Under the pieces are notes generated by a model. The model saw nothing but the letters and a program-made list of their open reading frames with translations. It was not told where the DNA came from and did no database searches. A program made the translations under genes and the position numbers. Positions 8,635 to 17,156 of a stretch of 64,000 nucleotides of DNA are shown piece by piece. The stretch is taken from contig NZ_JAUTAG010000001.1 in assembly GCF_030818255.1 (NCBI RefSeq), positions 1,364,001 through 1,428,000 of the forward strand, written 5' to 3'. The stretch is from Microbacterium sp. SORGH_AS_0969 (GTDB lineage Bacteria; Actinomycetota; Actinomycetes; Actinomycetales; Microbacteriaceae). Numbering within the stretch: position 1 is the stretch's first letter; every line of letters starts with the position of its first letter.

Positions 8635-8930
8635 TGGGGGGGAGGAGATTCGGGGAGGGGAGGGGGGATGCCGCGGCGCTCGTCCTCCCGTGCCGGTTTC
8701 TCCTCCGCTCGCCACCGCCTTCCTCCGCCCGGCGCGTGACCGGGGGAGGGCGAGGGGCGAGGGGAGGAGGGATGCGGCGGGTTCGTCCTCCGCGGTCCCC
8801 TGGTCCTCCGCTCGGCACCGCCTTCCTTCGCGGTGCGTGACCGGGGGAGGGTGAGGGGCGAGGGGAGGAGGGATGCGGCGGGTTCGTCCTCCGTCCATCC
8901 CAGGCTCTCCGCTCGTCACGCGTCGCGGCG
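8635..8930. repeat. three adjacent copies of a GC-rich palindromic intergenic element
   Basis: The 600-bp gap between 8447 and the LacI promoter holds no convincing gene. It contains three related units starting near 8637, 8736 and 8837, the last two exactly 101 bp apart and nearly identical. Each has a G-run arm (for example GGGGAGGAGGGATGC) facing a C-run arm (for example TCGTCCTCC), so each could fold into a long hairpin. Related copies lie near 15.86, 15.98, 18.22, 25.84 and 29.09 kb. The element resembles REP/MITE-like repeats, but no parent transposon is visible. Confidence 0.7.
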
Positions 8931-8972
8931 CGAGCCCGGGCACCCGTTTTGTTGCGATCGCCAACTTAACTC

Positions 8973-9031
8973 TTGCGCTCCCCGGCGACCTGATCTACGT
9001 TTGCCATCGAAGCGCTTCCGAGAAGCGCTTC
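8973..9031 (+). promoter_or_regulatory. lacI-type regulator promoter with two tandem operators
   Basis: TTGCGC (8973-8978) and TACGTT (8996-9001) are spaced by 17 bp and look like -35 and -10 boxes. Immediately downstream are two identical palindromes, GAAGCGCTTC, at 9009-9018 and 9022-9031, 13 bp apart. They match the operator in front of the transporter operon at 10106-10119, so the regulator very probably represses itself and the operon. Confidence 0.8.
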
Positions 9032-9052
9032 GACAGCCACGAAGGAGTCGCT

Positions 9053-10069
9053 ATGGTCAAGATCGACGAGGTCGCCCGGGCTGCGGGCGTATCGATCAGC
9101 ACCGTCTCCTACGCGCTCAGCGGCAAGCGTCCGGTCTCGGCCGAGACCCGCCTCCGCATCCAAGACGCCGTGCGCGAACTCGGCTACAGCCCGAACGCGG
9201 GTGCGCGCATGCTCGCCGGCAGCCAGACGAACATCTTCGCGCTGTCGGAACCGCTGCGCGCCGACTCGCACGCCCCGAGCCACATGTCGTTCATGCACGC
9301 GATGACCGTGGCCGCGCGCCGCAAGGAGTACGACATGCTCCTGCTCACCGACGAAGACGCCTCGGCCGGCATGAAGCGGGTCGCGCAGAGCGGACTCGTG
9401 GATGCCATCCTCGTGCTCGACGTCGCCCCCGACGACGCGCGGGTCGAGATCGCCCGTGCGAGCGCGACCCCGACGATCTTCGTCGGCATTCCCGACGACC
9501 ACGACGACCTCGTCTGCGTCGACCTCGACTTCGAGCGTGCGACGATCGAGGCCGTCGACCGGCTCGCCGACGCGGGACACCGCGCGATCGGCCTCATCGG
9601 CGGATCGGAGCGCGCGTACGAGAAGTCGAACTTCCCCTCTCGCGTGCGCGCCGCCCTGTCGGAGCGCGCGACCGAGCGGAGGATGAGCGCCACGTCGGTG
9701 GCATCCGGTCCCGTCGTCACCGATCGCAGCCAGGTGCGTCGCGCGGTGCGGGCGTTCGTCGAGGCGGGTATCACCGGGATCGTGCTGCACGCGCCCGAAG
9801 AGGTGCTGCAGGTCGTGCTCGTCGAGCTCGCGGCCCTCGGCAAGAGCGTTCCGGGCGACGTGTCGATCGTGTCGGTCGGCAGCAGCTTCGACACCGACGC
9901 CCAGCCCACCCCGGTCGACTCGATCCCGCTCGTGCCGCAGAGCTCGTGCGAACTCGCCGTCGATCTCGCCATCGAGTTGATCGCCGGTCGACCCGTGGCA
10001 TCCGGTCTCCATCTCATCGCCCCGACCTATCTCGAGCGTGGCTCCGTGGCCGCGGCTCCCTGCGCCTGA
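9053..10069 (+). CDS. LacI-family transcriptional regulator of xyloside use
   Basis: A 338-residue repressor. The N-terminal helix-turn-helix IDEVARAAGVSISTVSYALSG and hinge-region KRPVSAETRLRIQDAVRELGY are canonical. The rest is a periplasmic-binding-protein-like sugar sensor domain with LIGGSERAYEKSNF and the C-terminal PVASGLHLIAPTYLERGS. It is followed at once by an ABC sugar importer and an alpha-xylosidase, so the inducer is probably an alpha-xyloside or xylose-containing oligosaccharide (inference). Matching GAAGCGCTTC operators precede both this gene and the transporter genes. The ATG at 9053 has a GAAGGAG ribosome site. Confidence 0.93.
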   Translation: MVKIDEVARAAGVSISTVSYALSGKRPVSAETRLRIQDAVRELGYSPNAGARMLAGSQTNIFALSEPLRADSHAPSHMSFMHAMTVAARRKEYDMLLLTDEDASAGMKRVAQSGLVDAILVLDVAPDDARVEIARASATPTIFVGIPDDHDDLVCVDLDFERATIEAVDRLADAGHRAIGLIGGSERAYEKSNFPSRVRAALSERATERRMSATSVASGPVVTDRSQVRRAVRAFVEAGITGIVLHAPEEVLQVVLVELAALGKSVPGDVSIVSVGSSFDTDAQPTPVDSIPLVPQSSCELAVDLAIELIAGRPVASGLHLIAPTYLERGSVAAAPCA

Positions 10070-10105
10070 CCCTCCAACTCCACATCTCGCTCTGTTCGCC
10101 CCTCA

Positions 10106-10119
10106 TCGAAGCGCTTCGA
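10106..10119. promoter_or_regulatory. LacI-type operator of the xyloside operon
   Basis: TCGAAGCGCTTCGA is a perfect 14-bp palindrome, 88 bp upstream of the binding-protein start. It shares its 10-bp core with the two operators at 9009-9031. It probably controls the operon 10208-15705. Confidence 0.82.
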
Positions 10120-10207
10120 CGATTCTTCGACGCCGGGCACGCAGCGCATCCGCCCCCGCTAGCGGACCCACCTGAACCAGCGGAACACAGTGAAAGGAGT
10201 GCCAACG

Positions 10208-11530
10208 ATGGCACGCACGAACGCACAACGACGCGCGACCCGAGCCCTCGCGGCCGTCGGCTCGATCGCCGTCGCCGCCCTCACCCTCTCGGCCTGCAGC
10301 GGGGGAGGCGGCGACGCCGGATCCACCGACGGCGCGGGCAAGACCCTCACGCTCTGGCACTACGAGGGAGCCGACAGCGCCATGGCGAAGGCCTGGAACG
10401 CGGCCATCCCGATCTTCGAGGAGAAGACGGGCGCGACGGTCAAGGTCGAGGAGAAGTCCTTCGAGCAGATCCAGAAGACCGCGAGCCAGGTGCTCGACAC
10501 CGACGCCGCCCCCGACCTCATGGAGTTCAACAAGGGCAACGCGACCGCCGGCTTCCTCGCCAGCACCGGCCTGATCGCCGACATCGGCGACGCCGTCAGC
10601 GAGTACGGGTGGGATGCCAAGCTCGCCCCGTCGCTGCAGACCACCGCGAAGTACTCGTCCGACGGCGTCATGGGCGGCGACACCTGGTACGGCGTGCCGA
10701 ACTACGGCGAATTCGTCGGGGTCTACTACAACCTCGACGCGTTCAAAGCGGCGGGCATCGAGGTGCCGACGACCTACGACGAGTTCGTGAAGGCCCTCGA
10801 CGCGTTCGTCGCAAAGGGCATCACCCCGCTCGCCGAGGCCGGTGCCGAATACCCCCTCGGCCAGCTCTGGTACCAGCTCGCGCTGACGAAGGCCGACCGC
10901 TCGTGGGTCGACGACTACCAGCTGTACAAGAACCCCGTCGACTGGAACGGCCCCGAGGTCGACTACGCCTCGGAGACCCTCAAGGAGTACGTCGACAAGG
11001 GCTACATCGCTAAGGATGTCTCGTCGGTCAAGGCCGAGGACGCGGGCGTCTCGTTCATCAACGGCACCTCGCCGATCTTCGTCTCGGGCTCGTGGTGGTA
11101 CGGCCGCTTCACCGAGGAGGCGGGCTTCGACTGGTCGCTCGCGACCTTCCCGAGCTCGAAGCTGTCGCTCGGATCGTCGGGCAACCTCTGGGTCGTGCCG
11201 GAGCGCTCGAAGAACAAGGACCTCGCGTACCAGTTCATCGACATCACGATGAGCCCCGAGATCCAGGCGATCATCGGCAACAACGGCGGCGTTCCCGTCG
11301 CGGCCGACACCGCCGACATCACGGATGCCAAGAGCAAGGAGCTGATCGACACGTTCAACGGCATCCTGACCGACGACGGACTGTCGTTCTACCCGGACTG
11401 GCCCGCCCCCGGCTTCTACGACGTGCTCGTCCAGGAGCTGCAGGGCCTGGTGACCGGGACGCAGGACCCCGCGACCACCAACGCCAACCTCGGGAAGAAG
11501 TACGACGAGGGCACCGCGGACTTCCGCTGA
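10208..11530 (+). CDS. ABC sugar transporter substrate-binding lipoprotein
   Basis: A 440-residue extracellular solute-binding protein (family 1) for oligosaccharide uptake. The signal peptide ends in the lipobox LTLSAC, followed by a Gly/Ser-rich tether. The mature start KTLTLWHYEGADSAMAKAWN is typical of sugar-binding proteins. YGVPNYGEFVGVYYNLDAFK and SGSWWYGRF are conserved ligand-cleft and hinge segments. The ATG at 10208 has a strong GAAAGGAG site; an upstream in-frame start at 10190 lacks one. It is followed by two permeases and a GH31 alpha-xylosidase, which points to alpha-xylosides as ligand. The ATPase is missing here and is probably a shared MsiK-like protein elsewhere. Confidence 0.92.
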   Translation: MARTNAQRRATRALAAVGSIAVAALTLSACSGGGGDAGSTDGAGKTLTLWHYEGADSAMAKAWNAAIPIFEEKTGATVKVEEKSFEQIQKTASQVLDTDAAPDLMEFNKGNATAGFLASTGLIADIGDAVSEYGWDAKLAPSLQTTAKYSSDGVMGGDTWYGVPNYGEFVGVYYNLDAFKAAGIEVPTTYDEFVKALDAFVAKGITPLAEAGAEYPLGQLWYQLALTKADRSWVDDYQLYKNPVDWNGPEVDYASETLKEYVDKGYIAKDVSSVKAEDAGVSFINGTSPIFVSGSWWYGRFTEEAGFDWSLATFPSSKLSLGSSGNLWVVPERSKNKDLAYQFIDITMSPEIQAIIGNNGGVPVAADTADITDAKSKELIDTFNGILTDDGLSFYPDWPAPGFYDVLVQELQGLVTGTQDPATTNANLGKKYDEGTADFR

Positions 11531-11534
11531 CCCC

Positions 11535-11565
11535 GGTGGGGGCGGCGCGTCCCGTCGCCCCCACC
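11535..11565 (+). terminator. intercistronic attenuator hairpin
   Basis: GGTGGGGGCG (11535-11544) pairs perfectly with CGCCCCCACC (11556-11565) and is followed by TCTTCC. It lies between the binding-protein and permease genes. A partial terminator there would keep the binding protein more abundant than the membrane subunits, as in other sugar ABC operons. Confidence 0.6.
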
Positions 11566-11588
11566 TCTTCCGATTCGGAGACCCGCAC

Positions 11589-12551
11589 ATGGCCCTTCTG
11601 ACCCGCCCGGCGCGCGTGGCCCTGCCACCCGAACAGCCGGCCATCCCCCAGCGCCGCGGTGGCACCGCCGGCTACTGGCTCTACCTGTTGCCCGGTTTCG
11701 TGCTGCTGCTGGTGATCGTGATCATCCCGCTGGTGTGGAACGTCTTCCTCACCTTCACGAAGTGGCGGGGCGTCGGCGACCCCGAGTTCATCGGACTCGA
11801 CAACTGGACGAAGCTCCTCGCCGACGAGGACTTCTGGACGTCGTTCGTCAACTCGGTGTGGATGATCCTCGCGATGGTCGTCGTCCCGACGATCGTCGGT
11901 CTCACCGTCGCGGCGCTGCTGTTCGACGTGGTGGGGCGCAAGTTCGGCGGGAAGGTCGGCAGCTTCCTCCGCGCGACCTACTACCTGCCGCAGATCCTTC
12001 CCATCGCGGTGGCCGGCATCGTCATCGGCTGGATCGTCCGGCCCGGCGAGACCGGCGCGCTCAACCAGATCCTCGCGGGCCTCGGTCTGCCCTCGTACGA
12101 CTGGCTCGGGCAGATGCCCTCGGCGCTCATCGTGCTGATGGTCGTGCTCGTGTGGGTGCAGATCGGCTACCCGGTCGTGGTCTTCATGGCGGCTCTGCAG
12201 CGGGTCGACCCCGAGCTGTACGAGGCCGCCGAGCTCGACGGGGCGAACTGGTTCCAGCGCTTCACCGCGATCACGATGAGCATCATCCGGCCCGAGATCT
12301 TCGTCGTGACCCTGACCTGCACGATCGCGGCGCTGAAGGTGTTCGGCCCCGTCTACGTGATCACGCAGGGCGGGCCCGCGGGCTCGACGATCGTCCCCGC
12401 GTACTACGCCTACCTCGAGTTCTTCACGAAGCGGAACGTCGGCTACGGCGCCACGATCGCGACGGTGCTCACGATCGTCGTCGTCATCGTGTCGATCGTG
12501 TTCATCCGGGTGCAGGGCTCGCTCGAACGCAAGGAAAGGGCGGGACTCTGA
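11589..12551 (+). CDS. ABC sugar transporter permease, MalF type
   Basis: A 320-residue inner-membrane subunit of the sugar importer. It has six predicted helices, starting with YWLYLLPGFVLLLVIVIIPL (about residues 31-50). The EAA loop YEAAELDGANWFQRFTAITM contacts the ATPase. The motif GPAGSTIVPAYYAYLEFF near the C-terminus is typical of MalF/UgpA-like proteins. Spacing to the next gene is a TGATG overlap. Confidence 0.93.
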   Translation: MALLTRPARVALPPEQPAIPQRRGGTAGYWLYLLPGFVLLLVIVIIPLVWNVFLTFTKWRGVGDPEFIGLDNWTKLLADEDFWTSFVNSVWMILAMVVVPTIVGLTVAALLFDVVGRKFGGKVGSFLRATYYLPQILPIAVAGIVIGWIVRPGETGALNQILAGLGLPSYDWLGQMPSALIVLMVVLVWVQIGYPVVVFMAALQRVDPELYEAAELDGANWFQRFTAITMSIIRPEIFVVTLTCTIAALKVFGPVYVITQGGPAGSTIVPAYYAYLEFFTKRNVGYGATIATVLTIVVVIVSIVFIRVQGSLERKERAGL

Positions 12552-13477
12552 TGGCCTCGGCATCCGTTCTCACCACGACCGCCGCCGAACGCCCGCCGCG
12601 GCGTCGCGCCGGTGGCCCGGGTCGCGGCGGCCGCGGCGGCCGCGGCGGCATGACCCGCCGCCGCCCGGTCGACTGGCTGCTGCTCGCGCTCGTCGTCGTC
12701 GGCGCGCTGCTCGTGCTCGCGCCGTTCTACCTCGTGCTCGTGAACTCGTTCAAGTCGCCGCTCGACTACGCGACCTCGGGGCCGCTCGCGCTCCCGCAGC
12801 AGCTCGACTTCGGCGGGATCGTCGACTTCTGGAACCGCGTGGACTTCCCCCGCAAGGTCGGCAACTCGATCCTCATCTCGGGTGTCGTCGCCGTGCTCGC
12901 GGTGCTCATCTCGGTGCTCAACGCCTTCGCGATCGGCATCGGGCGCGTGCGCGGGCGCACCGGCATCGTGCTGCTGTTCCTCATGGCGAACCTGCTCCCG
13001 CAGGAGGCGCTGCTGTACCCGCTGTACTACATGTTCAAATCGGTCGGCCTGTACGACAACGTCCTGTCGGTCATCATCGTCTTCACGGTGGTACAGGCGG
13101 CGTTCGGCACCTACCTGCTGTCGTCGGTGTACGGCACGTTCCCGCGCGAGATCCTCGAGGCCGCCGCGATCGACGGCGCGAGCCGCTGGCAGATCCTCTG
13201 GCGCGTGATCTTCCCGATCAGCCGCCCGACCCTCGCGGTGCTGCTCATCTTCTTCTTCATCTGGACGTGGAACGAGTTCCTCATCCCGCTGACGTTCCTG
13301 GCATCCAACGACAACCAGACGGTGCCGGTCGCGATCAGCGTCCTGCAGGGCGACCGTCTCATGGACGTCACCACCATCAGCGCGTCGGCGCTGCTCGGCA
13401 TCATCCCGACGCTCATCTTCTTCCTCATCTTCCAACGCACGCTCACACGCGGCATCACGGCAGGAGCAGTCAAGTAA
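12551..13477 (+). CDS. ABC sugar transporter permease, MalG type
   Basis: A 308-residue second membrane subunit. It has an unusual N-terminal extension of about 40 residues rich in Gly and Arg (GRGGRGGRGGMTRRR) before the first helix, which opens DWLLLALVVVGALLVLAPFY. The EAA loop is EILEAAAIDGASRWQILWRV. The end TRGITAGAVK is standard for MalG-like proteins. Its stop overlaps the alpha-xylosidase start by one base (TAATG). Confidence 0.93.
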   Translation: MASASVLTTTAAERPPRRRAGGPGRGGRGGRGGMTRRRPVDWLLLALVVVGALLVLAPFYLVLVNSFKSPLDYATSGPLALPQQLDFGGIVDFWNRVDFPRKVGNSILISGVVAVLAVLISVLNAFAIGIGRVRGRTGIVLLFLMANLLPQEALLYPLYYMFKSVGLYDNVLSVIIVFTVVQAAFGTYLLSSVYGTFPREILEAAAIDGASRWQILWRVIFPISRPTLAVLLIFFFIWTWNEFLIPLTFLASNDNQTVPVAISVLQGDRLMDVTTISASALLGIIPTLIFFLIFQRTLTRGITAGAVK

Positions 13478-15705
13478 TGAAGTTCACCGATGGGTTCTGG
13501 CTCATGCGTCACGGCGTGACCGTCGACTACGCGGCCGAGGCCTACGACATCAGCCGGACCGACGACACCCCGGACGGACCGGGGCTCGTCGTGCACGCGC
13601 CGACGAAGGTCATCGCGAAGCGCGGCGATGTGCTCAACCGGACGCTCCTGACCGTGACGCTGTCGTCGCCGCTCGAGGGGGTCGTGCGGGTGCGGATCGT
13701 GCACCACGACGGAGCCGGCCGCGGACGCGGGTTCGCGCTGCCGGGGGCCGTCGGCGGCGGCGGCGACGTCGATGTCGAGGCCGGCACCCTGAGCGCGGGG
13801 CGGCTCGTCGCGCGCATCGCGCCGGGCGCGCCGTGGGACCTCTCCTTCGAGCTCGACGGGCAGCGCGTGACCGGCAGCGGGCACCGGTCTCTCGGGCGGG
13901 TGAGTCTCGCGGCGGATGCCGACGTCGACGCCGGCGTGATCTCGAACCGAGGTGCGGACACCGGCATCCCGGCATCCCGTCACTTCATCCACGAACAGCT
14001 CGACCTCGGCGTCGGCGAGACGGTCTACGGGCTCGGCGAACGCTTCGGGCCGGTCGTGAAGAACGGTCAGACCGTCGACATCTGGAACGCCGACGGCGGC
14101 ACCTCGAGCGAGCAGGCGTACAAGAGCGTGCCGTTCTACGTCTCGTCGGGCGGGTACGGCGTGCTCGTCAACGACCCGGGACACGTGTCGTTCGAGGTCG
14201 CGTCCGAGAACGTCGAGCGCGTGCAGTTCTCGGTCTCGGGCGAGGCGCTGGAGTACTTCGTCATCGCCGGCCCCACCCCGAAGGACGTGCTCGAGCGCTA
14301 CACCGCACTCACCGGCCGCCCGCCCGTCGTGCCGGCGTGGTCGTTCGGCACCTGGCTCACCACCTCGTTCACGACCGATTACGACGAGCAGACCGTCACC
14401 TCCTTCATCGACGGCATGGCCGAGCGCGACCTGCCGCTGTCGGTCTTCCACTTCGACTGCTTCTGGATGCGCGAGTTCTCCTGGACCGACTTCACCTGGG
14501 ACGACCGGGTCTTCCCGGATCCGGATGCCATGCTCCAGCGCCTCCACGACCGGGGCCTGCGGGTGTCGGTGTGGATCAACCCCTACATCGCACAGCGTTC
14601 GGTGCTGTTCGCCGAGGGGGTCGCGAACGGCTACTTCGTGCGCCGACCCGACGGGACGCCGTGGCAGTGGGACCTGTGGACGCCGGGCATGGCGCTCGTC
14701 GACTTCACGAACCCGGATGCCGTGCGCTGGTACCAGTCGCACCTGCGGCGTCTCATCGCGCAGGGCGTGGACTGCTTCAAGACCGACTTCGGCGAGCGGA
14801 TCCCCACCGACGTCGTCTACTTCGACGGCACCGACCCCGAGCGCATGCACAACCTGTACGCGCAGCTGTACAACGCCGCGGTGCACGAGGTGCTGGTGGA
14901 GGAGCGGGGCGTCGGAGAAGCCGTGCTGTTCGCGCGCTCGGCGACGGCGGGTGGGCAGACGATGCCCGTGCACTGGGGCGGCGACAACTCGTCGACCTTC
15001 GCCTCGATGGCGGAGACGCTCCGTGGCGGCCTGTCACTCGCGTGGAGCGGCTTCTCGTTCTGGAGCCACGACATCGGCGGCTTCGAGGGCACCCCCGACC
15101 CGGCCGTGTTCAAGCGCTGGATCGCCTACGGGATGCTGTCGTCGCACAGCCGCTTCCACGGCTCGGACTCGTACCGGGTGCCATGGGCGTTCGACGAGGA
15201 GGCGGTCGACGTCACGCGCCTGTTCTCGCGCCTGAAGCTGCGGCTGATGCCGTATCTGTACGCGGCGGCACGGGAGGCTGCGGCCACGGGCGTTCCGGTG
15301 ATGCGGCCGATGGCGCTCGAGTTCCCCGACGACCCCACGACCCTGTACCTCGACCGCCAGTACATGCTCGGCGGCGATCTTCTCGTGGCGCCGGTGTTCT
15401 CGGCATCCGGAGACGTGTCGTTCTATCTGCCCGAGGGGGAGTGGACGCACCTGCTCACCGGGGAGCGGGTGGTCGGCGGCGGGTGGCGTCGCGAGACGCA
15501 CGGCTTCGACTCGCTGCCGCTGTACGTGCGGCCGGGGGCCGTGCTGCCGTGGGGCGCGCGCGAGGACCGGCCCGACTACGACTACCTCGACGGGCTGTCG
15601 CTGCGGGTGTTCCCCGGCGGCTCGGGGGTGGCCGAAGTCACGGTGACGGCGCCGGACGGGCGGAGCGAGACGTTCCGGGTGGATCGGGCTGAGGTGACGG
15701 AGTAG
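13477..15705 (+). CDS. yicI: GH31 alpha-xylosidase (YicI-like)
   Basis: A 742-residue intracellular glycoside hydrolase of family 31 that releases alpha-linked xylose from isoprimeverose-type or xyloglucan-derived oligosaccharides. The catalytic nucleophile segment DCFKTDFGERIPTDV is the YicI-type version of the GH31 motif (nucleophile Asp in KTDFGE). The acid/base region is PVHWGGDNSSTF. Further hallmarks are YGLGERFGPVVKNGQ, DCFWMREFSWTDFTWD and SFWSHDIGGFEG. E. coli YicI is 772 residues, so the length is normal. It is the last gene of the transporter operon, as expected for intracellular breakdown of the imported sugar. The exact aglycone is unknown. Confidence 0.93.
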   Translation: MKFTDGFWLMRHGVTVDYAAEAYDISRTDDTPDGPGLVVHAPTKVIAKRGDVLNRTLLTVTLSSPLEGVVRVRIVHHDGAGRGRGFALPGAVGGGGDVDVEAGTLSAGRLVARIAPGAPWDLSFELDGQRVTGSGHRSLGRVSLAADADVDAGVISNRGADTGIPASRHFIHEQLDLGVGETVYGLGERFGPVVKNGQTVDIWNADGGTSSEQAYKSVPFYVSSGGYGVLVNDPGHVSFEVASENVERVQFSVSGEALEYFVIAGPTPKDVLERYTALTGRPPVVPAWSFGTWLTTSFTTDYDEQTVTSFIDGMAERDLPLSVFHFDCFWMREFSWTDFTWDDRVFPDPDAMLQRLHDRGLRVSVWINPYIAQRSVLFAEGVANGYFVRRPDGTPWQWDLWTPGMALVDFTNPDAVRWYQSHLRRLIAQGVDCFKTDFGERIPTDVVYFDGTDPERMHNLYAQLYNAAVHEVLVEERGVGEAVLFARSATAGGQTMPVHWGGDNSSTFASMAETLRGGLSLAWSGFSFWSHDIGGFEGTPDPAVFKRWIAYGMLSSHSRFHGSDSYRVPWAFDEEAVDVTRLFSRLKLRLMPYLYAAAREAAATGVPVMRPMALEFPDDPTTLYLDRQYMLGGDLLVAPVFSASGDVSFYLPEGEWTHLLTGERVVGGGWRRETHGFDSLPLYVRPGAVLPWGAREDRPDYDYLDGLSLRVFPGGSGVAEVTVTAPDGRSETFRVDRAEVTE

Positions 15706-15751
15706 GGGTCGCGGGGGCGCGGCGTCGCGGGGGCGCGGCTGCGGGCGGAGG

Positions 15752-15797
15752 GGGCTGAGCTTGTCGAAGCTCCCGGTCCCTTCGACAGGCTCAGGGA
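15752..15797. repeat. inverted repeat of the CTGAGC-TTGTCGAAG family
   Basis: GGCTGAGCTTGTCGAAG faces CTTCGACAGGCTCAGGG across about 10 bp and would form a hairpin just after the alpha-xylosidase stop. It probably acts as its terminator. The same sequence family is amplified near 39.3-39.6 kb. Confidence 0.7.
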
Positions 15798-15860
15798 CCT
15801 CGGTGGGGCTCCGGGAGCGGGGTGGGGCTCAGGGACCTGGGTGGGGCTCCGGGATCTGGC

Positions 15861-16060
15861 GCGTGACCGGGGGAGGGCGAGGGACCAAGGGAGGACCGGT
15901 GCCTCGGGGTCGTCCTCCGTGCGTCCCTCGTCCTCCGTGGATCACGCGGGACCGGGCGCGAGGCTCGTCGCGCGGGTCGCGGGAGGGGAGGAGATTCGGC
16001 CTGGGGAGGAGGGATGCCGCGGCCCTCGTCCTCCCGTCCCGAGATCTCCTCCGCTCGCCG
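15861..16060. repeat. two more copies of the GC-rich palindromic element
   Basis: Copy one (15861-15950) opens with GCGTGACCGGGGGAGGGCGA, as the copies near 8.74 kb do. Copy two (15981-16060) has perfect outer arms, GGAGGAGAT (15987-15995) and ATCTCCTCC (16044-16052), and inner G-run and C-run arms around ATGCCGCGG. Nothing else is seen in the 460-bp gap before the next gene except its ribosome site. Confidence 0.7.
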
Positions 16061-16169
16061 GGCGCCGGCGGTTCTCGACGAACGTCTGATGCTCGCGCGG
16101 GAGCCGCGGAGTTGAGTGGTCGAGCCACATTCGTGGCGCACTCGTCGAGACAAGGAAGAGGGCAACGTC

Positions 16170-17006
16170 ATGGCATTCGTGACCACCGAAGACGGCGCGG
16201 AGATCTACTACAAGGACTGGGGCAACCCCGAGGCGCAGCCGATCGTGTTCCACCACGGCTGGCCCCTGTCGTCCGACGACTGGGATGCGCAGATGCTCTA
16301 CTTCCTCGGCAAGGGCTACCGCGTGATCGCGAGCGACCGTCGCGGTCACGGACGCTCGTCGCAGATCGGCACGGGCCACGACATGGACCACTACGCCAGC
16401 GACGTCAGCGCCGTGGTCGAGCACCTCGACCTGCGCAACGCGGTGCACGTCGGCCACTCCACCGGCGGCGGCCAGGTGGCCCGCTACGTCGCGAAGCACG
16501 GCGAGCCCCAAGGCCGTGTCGCCAAGGCCGTCCTGGTCGCGGCCGTGCCGCCGCTCATGCTGCAGCGCGACGACAACCCCGAGGGCACCCCGCTGTCGGT
16601 GTTCGACGGGTTCCGTGAGGCCCTCGCGGCCAACCGTGCCGAGTTCTTCGAGGCCGTGGCATCCGGTCCTTTCTACGGATTCAACCGCGAGGGCGTCACC
16701 CCCTCGCAGCCGGTCATCGACAACTGGTGGCGCCAGGGCATGACGGGCAGCGCGGTCGCGCACTACGAGGGCATCAAGGCGTTCTCCGAGACCGACCAGG
16801 AAGCCGACCTCCGAGCCATCACCGTGCCCGTGCTGGTGCTGCAGGGCGACGACGACCAGGTCGTGCCGTACAAGGCTGCGGCGCTCCGCCAGCACGAGAT
16901 GCTCGCCAACTCGACGCTGAAGATCTACGAGGGCTACCCGCACGGCATGCTCACCACGCACGCCGATGTGATCAACCCCGACATCCTGGCGTTCATCCAG
17001 TCGTGA
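16170..17006 (+). CDS. alpha/beta hydrolase, cofactor-free haloperoxidase (perhydrolase) type
   Basis: A 278-residue alpha/beta-hydrolase close to non-haem chloroperoxidases and aryl esterases. The oxyanion region is FHHGWPLSSDDWDAQM. The nucleophile elbow is GHSTGGGQ with the catalytic Ser. The acid is Asp in LQGDDDQVVP, and the catalytic His is in GYPHGML. Such enzymes hydrolyse esters and can form peracids; halogenation is only an in-vitro side activity. An AAGGAAGAG ribosome site precedes the ATG. It appears monocistronic, with a hairpin terminator following. Confidence 0.92.
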   Translation: MAFVTTEDGAEIYYKDWGNPEAQPIVFHHGWPLSSDDWDAQMLYFLGKGYRVIASDRRGHGRSSQIGTGHDMDHYASDVSAVVEHLDLRNAVHVGHSTGGGQVARYVAKHGEPQGRVAKAVLVAAVPPLMLQRDDNPEGTPLSVFDGFREALAANRAEFFEAVASGPFYGFNREGVTPSQPVIDNWWRQGMTGSAVAHYEGIKAFSETDQEADLRAITVPVLVLQGDDDQVVPYKAAALRQHEMLANSTLKIYEGYPHGMLTTHADVINPDILAFIQS

Positions 17007-17014
17007 ACCCCTGA

Positions 17015-17052
17015 CGAGAGGCGCATTCCGGGGGATCGGGGTGCGCCTCTCG
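17015..17052 (+). terminator. hairpin terminator after the haloperoxidase gene
   Basis: CGAGAGGCGCA (17015-17025) pairs perfectly with TGCGCCTCTCG (17042-17052) around a 16-base loop, eight bases after the stop. There is no T-run, which is usual in actinobacteria. Confidence 0.7.
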
Positions 17053-17156
17053 CGCGTCGTGGGAGCGGTACCGTGTGTGCGAGAGGGCCACGCTGCCGCG
17101 GGCCTCGCCGACGTAGCGTGTGAGGACCCCCACCGGAACGCACGCGAGGAGTCGGG

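Noticed and set aside
8405..8964. Several 100-150-residue frames on both strands in the repeat block
   Set aside because: They translate the tandem palindromic elements into Arg/Pro/Gly-rich sequence that differs between copies. No frame is conserved across copies.
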